From: Saprospiraceae bacterium
Lineage (GTDB): Bacteria; Bacteroidota; Bacteroidia; Chitinophagales; Saprospiraceae
Assembly: GCA_016710115.1 (NCBI GenBank)
Contig: JADJLN010000001.1
Span: 434,001-498,000, forward strand
Direction: 5' to 3'
DNA length: 64,000 nucleotides
Below the pieces are notes generated by a model, which was given only the letters and a program-made list of their open reading frames with translations, was not told the DNA's origin and searched no databases. Position 1 is the first letter of the stretch. Each line of letters opens with the position of its first letter. This document shows, in pieces, positions 9,025 to 17,894 of the stretch. A program made the translations under genes and the position numbers.

Positions 9025-10470
9025 TCAGAGTTTGACGATCGATGTCGTCTGCAACCGGTTACCGAGGATCAATCGGAGATAGTAGAGTCCCGGGGGAAGG
9101 TGGTCCAGATTCATCTGCAAACCGGAATCAATTCGGCTTTCCAGAATGATGCTCCCTTGAAGTGAATACAGCGTTGCCAGTGCACCGACAGAGTAGGGGG
9201 GAAAAGATAGGATACCCGTTGTCGGATTCGGATGGACCGACAATTGCCCCGATGTCGGAATCTGGACCTTCGCCTCGCTGGACAGGCAAAATCCGGAGAC
9301 ATCCATTTTTTCAGCAAAAAAGGCGGCCATGTTCCCTGTGCGAAGAGTGTAGTTATCGAAGCTGTGTCCACCTGTTGATGGATTGAGGATCTGTTCCAGA
9401 CAGCTCGCATTATTGGTCGATTTGTCATAGAAATAGTCGGGTATCTCCAGACCATCATCCTGCAGCATACCCAGGAGATTAACCACTGCTGTTGAACCGG
9501 AGGAATGCGGGCGACCATACAGGGTCTGACATCCTCCGATTGAAGATGCACAGGCAGAAAAACCGGCAAGGATTCGATCGGTATTGATCGGCACGATCAG
9601 ATCGGCGGGTTGATGATAAAGATAGAGTGCCGGAATCGCACCAGATGCCCGCTTGGAAAAGAGATCCTGAAAAAGGCCGCCATAGATATCGCCACAGGCC
9701 CTGATCCGAAAGCTGTCGACATTCAGGTGGAGGTTGCCATGAATGGAACCCAGATCAGGCCGTCGAAGGTCCATGGAGTCCAGATCCGCGGCAAAGCCGG
9801 GATTGATTACACAGGGCTGTTCATAGATCGGATTCGGGAGCAGGACAGAGGCGATGGAATCACAGGCCGCCGGCTTTTCTTCCTCCTGATCCAGATAGAC
9901 CACACCCAGAGCAGTAAATGCGCCTGCGCTTTCTCCGACAACAAACACATTCCGCCGGTCGATTTGCAATTCCTCATGCTGGTCGACCAGAAAACGGAGG
10001 GCACCCTTGCCATCCTGGACAGCGCGATACCAGGCCCGAACCCATTCCAGGGAATCGGACATGTTGAGGCAGTTCCATTGCAGGCCGTTAATACCGGATA
10101 TATTGCAGTTGATCTCCTTTTCCGTCTGAAACATGCCCAATCGATAGCGGATGGATGCGGTTACATAGCCTCTTTCCGCAAAGTCCTCAAGCAGTAATGC
10201 AGGATATCCTTGATCTTTCTCGCCACCCAGCCAGGCTCCTCCATGGATGATCAGCATCAGTGGACGGCCGCAGACAGGTGGTTGGTCATTGGTTGGATAG
10301 GCCAGATCCAGCGTCAGGGTTCGCGATGTTCCGGCGTAGTCCAGGGCTACTCCGTAAGGAATATCCTTGACGGTTTCTATGGTGTACACCTGATCGACCC
10401 AATTGGGTTGTGCAGTGGCACCGATCGATAGAATGAGCCAGCAAAACAAAGAGGGAAAGAAGGAGCGCAT
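9025..10470 (-). CDS. Secreted alpha/beta-hydrolase (carboxylesterase) with T9SS sorting domain
   Basis: 481 residues. The signal peptide ends near ATAQ (residue 20). The esterase fold has the oxyanion motif HGGAWLGG and the nucleophile elbow GESAG. Late Asp and His residues of the triad are plausible (DLIVP; GGHSFDNY). It resembles the BD-FAE/carboxylesterase group that deacylates sugar or small esters. The last 80 residues are a T9SS type A sorting domain (SVHPNPTTG to the final VKL), so the enzyme is probably exported through the outer membrane and anchored or released. I chose the second Met (10470). The substrate is unknown. Confidence 0.85.
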   Translation of the reverse strand: MRSFFPSLFCWLILSIGATAQPNWVDQVYTIETVKDIPYGVALDYAGTSRTLTLDLAYPTNDQPPVCGRPLMLIIHGGAWLGGEKDQGYPALLLEDFAERGYVTASIRYRLGMFQTEKEINCNISGINGLQWNCLNMSDSLEWVRAWYRAVQDGKGALRFLVDQHEELQIDRRNVFVVGESAGAFTALGVVYLDQEEEKPAACDSIASVLLPNPIYEQPCVINPGFAADLDSMDLRRPDLGSIHGNLHLNVDSFRIRACGDIYGGLFQDLFSKRASGAIPALYLYHQPADLIVPINTDRILAGFSACASSIGGCQTLYGRPHSSGSTAVVNLLGMLQDDGLEIPDYFYDKSTNNASCLEQILNPSTGGHSFDNYTLRTGNMAAFFAEKMDVSGFCLSSEAKVQIPTSGQLSVHPNPTTGILSFPPYSVGALATLYSLQGSIILESRIDSGLQMNLDHLPPGLYYLRLILGNRLQTTSIVKL

Positions 10471-10521
10471 GACAGTCAAATTGAACCAGCTGTAAGATAC
10501 ATACGAGAATGGAGGAGCGGT

Positions 10522-11151
10522 TCAGGCAATGGAAAGAAACTGGTCGATCCGGTTGTCGGTCAGGAGATGAACGTGACTGGTGATCTTCTCCAGTGGCCAG
10601 TCCCACCACTTGATCCGGAGCAGTTTTTGAATGATCTCTTCAGAAAACCGCGTTCGAATCACTGTGGCCGGGTTGCCCCCGACAATGGTGTAAGGAGGGA
10701 CATCGCGGGTCACTACGGCCCTGGTGCCGATAATGGCACCGTCGCCAATATGGACTCCCGCCATGATGGTTGCACCATAACCGATCCAGACATCATTGCC
10801 AATGGTCAGATCTCCTTTGATCGGGTATTCCTTTCCCTTCATGGCGTCTATCCAGTCTCCACCGAATATGGAAAATGGATATGCGGATATTGCCTCCGTG
10901 AGATGATTTGCACCATTCATGATAAAGGTCACGTCAGAAGCAATCATACAGAATTTGCCAATGATCAGTTGATCACCACTGTGTTCGAAAAGATATTTTA
11001 CATTCTGTTCAAAACGGGACACATTCTCAAAATCATGATAATAGGTAAAGTCCCCGATGGCGATTTGGGGGTGATCAATGAGCCTGTTCAGGAAACAGAG
11101 CGTATGAAGATCGGGAATGGGATACAGGGTGGCAGGATCAGGTGCAGGCAT
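10522..11151 (-). CDS. Vat/CatB-family left-handed beta-helix O-acetyltransferase
   Basis: 209 residues of hexapeptide repeats. The sequence follows the streptogramin A (Vat) and xenobiotic acetyltransferase family closely: IAIGDFTYYHDFEN, LIIGKFCMIA, FIMNGANH (catalytic His), IKGDLTIGNDVWIG, GGNPATVI and IKWWDWP. The reaction is acetyl-CoA-dependent O-acetylation of a hydroxyl group. A segment around residues 88-110 (SIFGGDWIDAMKG) is the variable loop of the family. Whether it acts on an antibiotic or on a sugar or metabolite cannot be told from sequence. It is 51 bases upstream of the esterase in the same direction, so the two may be co-transcribed. Confidence 0.85.
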   Translation of the reverse strand: MPAPDPATLYPIPDLHTLCFLNRLIDHPQIAIGDFTYYHDFENVSRFEQNVKYLFEHSGDQLIIGKFCMIASDVTFIMNGANHLTEAISAYPFSIFGGDWIDAMKGKEYPIKGDLTIGNDVWIGYGATIMAGVHIGDGAIIGTRAVVTRDVPPYTIVGGNPATVIRTRFSEEIIQKLLRIKWWDWPLEKITSHVHLLTDNRIDQFLSIA

Positions 11152-11225
11152 AGGTCAGGCAAAGCAGGTAACCAGGAAGATAAAAATAGACAGAGTCGGG
11201 TAGAGGAAGGCCATCTCCCTACCAG

Positions 11226-11252
11226 AAAAACAGAATGCCCCGAATGGGGCAT
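11226..11252 (-). terminator. Intrinsic terminator after short PepSY-like gene
   Basis: Minus strand: ATGCCCC, loop ATTC, GGGGCAT, then TCTGTTTTTC. A 7-bp GC stem followed by a T5 run, 80 bases beyond the stop at 11332. Confidence 0.75.
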
Positions 11253-11331
11253 CCTGTAAAACGGAAATTGAACCTATTGAATACTTGCTATGAACGGATT
11301 TTATGTTGAACTGATCCGAATCCTCGACAAA

Positions 11332-11658
11332 TCACTTCCCCTTTTTGCCGGACAAATCAAATGCCCATTCGAGATTCGGGATTGCTTGTGCCGTTACAGG
11401 ATGATCTGAACCGGTCCGGATCCAGTGGCCCTCATTGGTATACACAGCTTCCTTGATGTCGAGGGTATGTTCATTTTCCAGATACAAAGCAGCGATCTGC
11501 TCGGTATCAAGCCGGATCCAGTCAAGGACAATGGCATCCGGATAATTTGTCTGGAGATGTTTTCCGGCCAGAACGGGTACACTGGATAATGACTGGTCCT
11601 GAGCGATGGTCATCAGCGGGCTGGACAACAGAAGGAGAAACAGGATGATATTTTTCAT
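11332..11658 (-). CDS. Short PepSY-like secreted protein
   Basis: 108 residues with a clear signal peptide (MTIAQ cleavage near residue 19). The mature part looks like a shortened version of the protein at 8175-8636: compare DIKEAVYTNEGHW here with DIKEAYQVEHDRP there. One repeat unit of the fold seems to be missing, so it may be a divergent paralogue or a degraded copy. It has its own terminator. Function unknown. Confidence 0.6.
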   Translation of the reverse strand: MKNIILFLLLLSSPLMTIAQDQSLSSVPVLAGKHLQTNYPDAIVLDWIRLDTEQIAALYLENEHTLDIKEAVYTNEGHWIRTGSDHPVTAQAIPNLEWAFDLSGKKGK

Positions 11659-12110
11659 GACAATGGAGTTTATATGAGCCGGTCAACCCGACACCTGTTT
11701 TGCAAGTGTCTCTTTGTTGACGGGTATATAGTCATGACAACCAGGGTGTTGAAAAGATGCAAATAGTCATTGACTGATTCGGCATGCAAAGACTTATCGG
11801 GGACAGGGACAATCTGTTCGTCGATGCTGAACCTGAATATGTCTGGTCAGACACATCGTTTACCGAAAGGGTTATTGTGTTCTTAAAATCATTCCGGGCA
11901 GAATCAGGCCCCAATCTGGGTGACAGGATCAGCTCCGGAAAGGAAATTATTCAAGACAGTTCCTATCGGATCATCAGGAAGGAAAAAAATGGATATCGGT
12001 CATATGTGATCTTTTGAGTACATTTATTAACCAGTATGGAGGTTGTTCAAGACAGGCATCCCGATCCACTAGTACCTTCATCATCTTTTTCACACCTTAA
12101 CAAGTACCCT
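11659..12110. other. Gap of 452 bases; one doubtful small frame
   Basis: Separates divergent genes, so promoters for both should lie here. A plus-strand frame at 11784-12017 (77 residues, ATG start) is open but has no family signature or convincing ribosome site. I do not call it a gene. Confidence 0.4.
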
Positions 12111-12622
12111 ATGAAAAACCCTCTTTTCCTTTTTTTGCTATCGCCCTTGTCGGCTTGGTTGCGTGTAATCAGGCTCCCGTTGAGCCGGCTGTGGACATGA
12201 ACGCTTTAACTGCCGAAATTCAGGCCATGGAAGATGCATACATGACTGCTGAACAGGCCAAGGATGCAGATGCCATTGTGGCGTATTACGCAGATGATGT
12301 CACCAGCTATGGTGCCAACCGGGCACCGTCAGTGGGCAAGGATGCTATCCGCACTTCTCTTGCTGAGCGGATGGCCAAAGACACTTCTGGTAATACACCT
12401 TCATTCAAAGTTTTGGAACTGTATGTTGGTGATGATCATATCACCGAGATCGGCTCCTGGACAGAGACTGCACCGGATGGCAGCGTTGCCGATAATGGGA
12501 CTTATTTTTCCATTTTCAAGAAAAATGCTGAAGGCAAATGGGCCTGCATTCGCGATATCGCTGTCAGTCATACACCAAAGGCTGACGCAGCTGCTGCGGA
12601 AGCAGCCCCGGAAGCTGAATAA
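12111..12622 (+). CDS. SnoaL/DUF4440-like lipoprotein (frameshifted at 12130)
   Basis: From the ATG at 12111 the frame closes early. Adding one T to the T7 run at 12130-12136 joins MKNPLFLFF to a proper lipobox (GLVAC) and to the 140-residue domain that follows. The domain has the SnoaL-like/DUF4440 look: MEDAYMTAEQAKDADAIVAYYADD, GKDAIRTSL, WTETAPDG and YFSIFKKNAEGKWACIRD. Members are small cone-shaped proteins, some ketosteroid-isomerase-like, many of unknown role. The mature protein would be lipid-anchored at a Cys and ends in an Ala/Glu-rich tail. A terminator follows. The break most likely reflects a miscounted homopolymer. Confidence 0.75.
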
Positions 12623-12644
12623 TCATCCTGTTGCTGCATGAGAG

Positions 12645-12677
12645 GAGAGGGCACTGGTTTTCCAGGGCCCTCTTTTC
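12645..12677 (+). terminator. Intrinsic terminator after the SnoaL-like lipoprotein
   Basis: AGAGGGC-CTGG pairs with CCAG-GCCCTCT around a TTTT loop, followed by TTTTCAT. It starts 23 bases after the stop. Confidence 0.8.
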
Positions 12678-12776
12678 ATATTTTCCACAGGCAAGTCTGT
12701 GTCCAGGTAATCCCGCCAGATGAAGGTTCAGAAAATTACGTCTCCGGATGGCAGGGGTGTTGGGTATTTGGTAATG

Positions 12777-13254
12777 GGTATTGGGTATTGGGTCCCAAAT
12801 GGATGGACACTAGATGTTCTCCATAACTTCTTAACTCCATAACTCCATAACACCATAACACCATAACTCCTCGACCCCTCCCACCTCCGCCAAGGCTTCG
12901 GTGGGCAGGCATAACCTACTCCCTTCCTGTTTGCAATTCGTCAAAAAGAAAGGGTGGAAATACATTTCAGGATCGAAGGGTAATGGGTAATGGGTCCAAA
13001 ATGGATGGACACTAGATGTTCTCCATAACTTCTTAACTCCATAACTCCATAACTCCTCGACCCCTTCCACCTCCGCCAAGGCTTCGGCGGGCAGGCATAA
13101 CCTCCTTCCTTCCTGTTTGCGATTCGCCAAAAAGATAAGGTGGAAAAACATTTCAGAATGGGAAGGTATTGGGTATTGGGTCCAAAATGGATGGACACCA
13201 GATGTTCTCCTTAACTCCTCCACTCCTTAACTCCTCCACTTCACATAACCTCCT
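12777..13254. repeat. About 190-bp tandem repeat, 2.5 copies, 3' of the nrdJ-type gene
   Basis: Units begin at about 12777, 12978 and 13164 (the last partial). Each has, in order: TGGGTATTGGGT-like G/T-rich sequence; the phrase CCAAAATGGATGGACAC; ATAACTCC-type 8-mers; a REP-like palindrome (CCGCCAAGGCTTCGGCGGG in copy 2); and a tail CTTCCTGTTTGC...GTGGAAA. Copies differ at scattered bases and in the number of 8-mers. The array abuts the stop codon at 13255. Open frames in it are not coding. Confidence 0.8.
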
Positions 13255-15815
13255 CTACCCACACTCCGAATAGCCACAGCTCCTGCAGATCAGGCAACCC
13301 TCCTTGTAGACCAGTCCTTCCTTGTCACCACAGGATTCGCAATGGCTGGTGGCAGCGGTTGTTCCATCCGGGACGAACTGCTTCAACGCCCTGACCACAC
13401 CATTTTTCCAGGTATTGATATAATCCTCGGGGACATTGAGACCCTCGATCAGATCGACCACATAATTGAGTGGCATGCCGTGGCGGAGTATTCCAGAGAT
13501 GAGCTTGGCGTAGTTCCAGTATTCCTTGTTGAAGGAACGGGAAAGACCTTCAATGGTAATGCGATAACCTTCCCTGTCCAGAAACTGGAAATCATACCGG
13601 TTGTTTCCTTCGTCATCCCGCTGTTTAAGCACAAACCCACTGTGGACATAATCGGGTAAACGGAAGGTGTCTTCCGCCTTGCCGGTAAAGATCTCGTAGG
13701 GGCGACCATCGACGAGGCCGATGACAGCGATCCAGTTTTCACTGCTGTTTTTAAACCGCACGACTGCAGCATCAAGCCGATCGGGACGTTTCGGGGGCAT
13801 AGTTTCCCGAAATGCCGGAGCAGATTTTTCATTTGATGCGGGATCCGAAACCAGCACTCCAGACCGGGAGCCATCCCGGTAGATCGTACAACCTTTGCAC
13901 CCGTTTTCCCAGGCAGCCAGATAAATCTGGTTAACCATTTCTTCAGTCGTGTCTGATGGAACGTTCACCGTCACGCTGATGGAGTGGTCCACCCATTTCT
14001 GTATTGCTCCCTGCATTTTGACTTTCTGCACCCAGTCGACATCATTGGCCGTTGCGCCATGAAAAGGCGATTTTGCAATGATAGGCGCCAGTTCATCATT
14101 GGTCATCCGGGTCACCTTCTCCGGGTCGTAGCCGTTCGCTTTGAGCCAGGTGATAAAATGGTGATGAAATACCTGATATTCTTCCCAATGATCGCCTACT
14201 TCATCGATAAAGGAAACCCGCGCATCCTTGTCCTGCGGATTGACCTTCCGGCGACGTGTGTAATTGATCAGAAAGGCAGGCTCGATGCCGGAGCTGGTCT
14301 GGCTGAGCAAACTGGTACTTCCTGTTGGTGCGATGGTCAACAAGGCCAGATTGCGTCGACCCGTTTTTGTCATCTCTTCATACAGATCCGGATCGGCTTC
14401 ACGAATTCGTTGGATAAACGGATTCCTGATCTCCCGTTCGGCTTCATAAATCGGGAATGCACCACGCTCTCCGGCAAGGATCACGGATGACCGATATGCT
14501 TCGACAGCCAGCGTCTGTTGGACTTTGACTGCAAAGGCAATGGCTTCATCGCCACCATACCGCAAACCCAATGCCGCAAGCATATCCCCTTCAGCAGTGA
14601 TCCCCAGGCCGGTGCGACGACCTTGCAGGCAGGTGTGTCGGATCTTCTCCCAGAGTTCACGCTCATTGCGCTTGACATGTGCCGGTTCGGGATCGTGATC
14701 GATCTTATCCAGGATTCGATCGATATGTTCCAGTTCCAGATCAATAATGTCATCCATCAGTCGCTGGGCCAGGCGGACATCAGTTCGAAATTTTTCAAAA
14801 TCGAAATAAGCGGTCTCGGTGAATGGGTCAACAACATACCCGTACAGATTGATGGCCAGGAGGCGGCAGGAATCATACGGGCAAAGAGGAATTTCGCCAC
14901 AGGGATTAGTTGAAATTGTTTTAAACCCTTTGTCGGCATAACAATCCGGAACGGACTCCTTGATCACCGTATCCCAGAACAGGACACCCGGTTCTGCGGA
15001 TTTCGAGCATTGTGGATGATCTTTTTCCAGATCGTTCCGGCGTCCACTTCTTTGGTGAATGACGGTTTCTCCGCATCCACCGGGAATCTCAGTTGATACG
15101 GTTTTCCTGTGCGCGCTGCTTCCATCAAGCCATGATCGACCCGAACGGAAATGTTGGCACCAGTCACTTTGCCCATCTGCAGTTTCGCATCGATGAATTT
15201 TTCGACGTCAGGATGGCGACTCGAAACGGTCAGCATCAATGCACCTCTTCGGCCGTCCTGAGCAACTTCCCGTGTGGAATTGGCATACCGCTCCATGAAC
15301 GGGACAGTGCCTGTACTTGTCAGTGCGCTGTTGAGCACAGCTGTCCCTTCGGGGCGCAAATGGGTGAGATCGATACCAACACCCCCGCGCCGCTTCATCA
15401 GCTGGACCAGTTCTTCATCGCTTTTCATGATCCCGCCATAGGAATCTGCATTCGTACCGATCACAAAACAGTTGGAAAGAGAAGCAACCTGGAACGGATT
15501 GCCAATCCCCGCCATCGGGCTCCCCTGAGGAATGATATGGGTGAAGGAAACGAGTGACTGGTAGATCCGCTCTTCCGAAACAGGGTTGGGATACTTTTCT
15601 TCAATGCGTGCCAGCTCTGCAGCAATGCGTCGATGCATATCATCGGGTGTCCGTTCGTACAGGTTCCCTTTGGAATCTTTGAGGGCATATTTATTCAGCC
15701 AGACTGTGGCAGCCAGTTCGTCGCCACCGAAATAGGCGGTGGCAGCATGGAGGACTTCAGGGCGGAGATAGGATGGTCGACTCACAACGTGAGCAGGGGT
15801 CTTCGTAGAAGGCAT
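13255..15815 (-). CDS. nrdJ: Class II (adenosylcobalamin-dependent) ribonucleotide reductase, frameshifted at 15001
   Basis: Two adjoining frames form one protein of about 853 residues that reduces ribonucleotides to deoxyribonucleotides with a B12 radical. The N-terminal part has the LSNCFVIG redox Cys and the RRGGVGIDLTHLRP segment. The C-terminal part has NPCGEIPL (radical Cys with its Asn and Glu), IAPTGSTSLL and a Cys-rich tail (CESCGD, CLICRSCGYSEC) that binds zinc or shuttles electrons. The frames join if AAA at 15001-15003 is really AAAA, giving NARKSAEPGVLFWDTV. The start at 15815 gives MPSTKTPAHV; a longer frame adds 31 poor residues. No cobalamin riboswitch was seen upstream. Confidence 0.9.
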
Positions 15816-16341
15816 TGATTTGTGTTTTTCTATCCAGAAAAGGACCAGAGACAGCGGCCACTTTCGATGGTGTGAAGGTCCATATTCTGAAGCGCCGAGC
15901 CAAGACATGGCAAGAATTTATCAGGTGTTTTTATCCACAGGAAGTGGAAATCTTTTTTTCCGTTTCCGGATTTTTTGAGAAGGTTGAAAACAAGGGGTAT
16001 CGGAAACATTCAGAATTGAGGATATGTTAAACAGTGTCTGTAGTTATCAATTGAACTCTGACACTCGTTGAAAGCGAAGGGAGCAGGCAAAACCTGAAGG
16101 CCATTACGAATAAGTGCGTATTCCAGTCGGTTTGACTCCCCGGTTCCGCTTTGGATTGATCCCCTGATTCCGGAGGTCTTCCCCCCCCTGAATGTGGATA
16201 GTGTTCTTGAGGTTTGACCAACATGGAGGGCGTTGAAGCTTGCGATTGCTTTATTACCCCTTCATCCCTTCAGTTGTACCTTTTGGATGGTCGAACGACA
16301 TTGCTGCCCGAGTAGGTTTTAGTCACAAGGGTCAGGATAAC
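15816..16341. other. Gap of 526 bases upstream of the reductase
   Basis: No gene assigned. It holds the promoter region of the reductase (15816-16030) and, on its left half, a DnaA-box match. A C8 run lies near 16182-16190. Short frames on either strand show no family pattern. Confidence 0.45.
15931..15939 (+). promoter_or_regulatory. DnaA-box consensus match upstream of the reductase gene
   Basis: TTATCCACA, an exact match to the strong DnaA-box consensus, 116 bases before the reductase start. In Escherichia coli DnaA controls nrdAB, so regulation is conceivable. A single 9-mer can occur by chance in 64 kb. Confidence 0.3.
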
Positions 16342-17894
16342 TCATTGAGGACTAATTCTAACCTTGATGGCATTGTGCCATCGACCGGGTACGTCTGCAT
16401 GTAAAAAATATATACCCGGAGCGTATAAGGTGGTGTTTATAGTCCAGGATTGGAAATCCAAATCATTGACAATGGGCACCCGCGACTGATCTATGACCCG
16501 CCCCAAAACATCCACCATTGAAAAGTGGATAACAGAACCACTAAAGAATGGGGTCTGTAATTCTACAGTAATCTGATCTGTGCAGGATTGGGGAATGCTT
16601 TCAGGGTATATGCATGTTGGTCTCTATAAATTGTGTCGCAGAATGAACCGATAGACCGGCCAAGTCGAAAATTTGGGAATATGGGCATATTGAGCCGATA
16701 AAGAGCTGGAGTCCGGATAGCATCATTTTCTACCTGACATGCCATTCCAAGGGAATCAGGTTGATGAATGACATGGAGCAGATCGCAAAATGAATAGACG
16801 AAGTTGTACAGTTTTCCATCTGGACCGTTCACAAAAGGGCCATAGACCGAGTTGCCAGCATAACAGTTGTTTTCAGTAATTTCTCCTACTCGAATCCGAC
16901 TCATCCAGGGATCAGATTTTTCCAAATTAAGTTGATAAATGACAGAACCGTCTTTATTGCCAAGCTTCCCGCCATAAGCAACATAGAGAAACCGATCGTT
17001 GTTTGAAAATCCGCAAAAAGCTGATTCTACTTGTCCTAATGAAAAAACAGCCAACCGTTTATACCAGGTGAATTCACCAGTGCAACGATCAAACCCATAG
17101 AGATGAATACCGTTAAACCCATCACTTCTGGCCATCATCTCACCATTCCTTGAAAATGTCATATTGCCTCCATATGCGTCCGGTCCAAACGGAATACCTA
17201 TTGAGCTCCAGCCCATATCAGTTATACCGGTTGGAGTCACCAACGCACGATGGTAACTGTTGTTTTCAACACCAGGACTCACCAACCACCAGTCTCTTCC
17301 GTTGCCATGACGGACTGCTGCCAAGTATTTATAATATTGCTGGCTTGATTGATTGGTAATATCCTGAGTCTTTCTCAAGTTGCAAACTCCAGAAGTACAA
17401 CTAAATGCATCGGCCCTATAATTTCCTGTTCCATAGCCCTTTCCAGGAATTAAGACTATTTCTTTATAGACGTGATATACGAATGTGTCATTTAAAGAAA
17501 GAAATAAGTATCCTGTCGATGAAGGATAGGATGTACTGCTATCACAATATGATTCCCCAATGATTCCAGATATAGCAGGATTAGGTGCTTGCTGTGGTGC
17601 AAATTCATTATTATAAATCCTGCACCCGTTTGAAAATAGGAGTAATTGTCCGGTTGCAGTAGAAATTGTTTGAGCAGATGGCTGAGCAGCAATTAACTCT
17701 TGTACTAATTTCACAGTAGGAGTATCTGAAAAAAAATCTATTTGATTTATTCCATACTTTTCATTGGTCAATGAAGATCCAGCACCAAAAATCCAGTGAT
17801 TGTCCTGGCGTTGGGCTGGCAAGGTATCAATGCAAAAAGATGAGAGCAGGGCAACAAGCCCTGCTCTCATCAAAAATGACCGATAATTAATCAT
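16342..17894 (-). CDS. T9SS-exported surface protein, unknown fold (frameshifted at about 16577)
   Basis: About 517 residues after repair. A signal peptide (to about residue 27, LPAQ) is followed by a 410-residue region rich in aromatic and Gly residues with blade-like repeats (NGEMMARSDG, NNDRFLYVAYGG, GPDGKLYNFV), which suggests a beta-propeller. The frame stops soon after KAFPNPAQ. With one G restored at about 16577 it runs on as DQITVEL to LYAPGIYFLHAD and KVRISPQ, a complete T9SS sorting domain ending at 16342. The start overlaps the stop of the upstream surface-protein gene by 8 bases, so the two are probably translationally coupled. Confidence 0.75.

Noticed and set aside
11784..12017. 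77-residue plus-strand gene
   Set aside because: No family sign, no good ribosome site and it lies in a divergent promoter region.
12831..13223. 130-residue minus-strand gene inside the 190-bp repeats
   Set aside because: It translates the tandem repeat (the same peptide twice) and is not protein-like.
15816..16341. Cobalamin riboswitch before the B12-dependent reductase
   Set aside because: I looked for the conserved B12-box pattern on the minus strand and did not find it.
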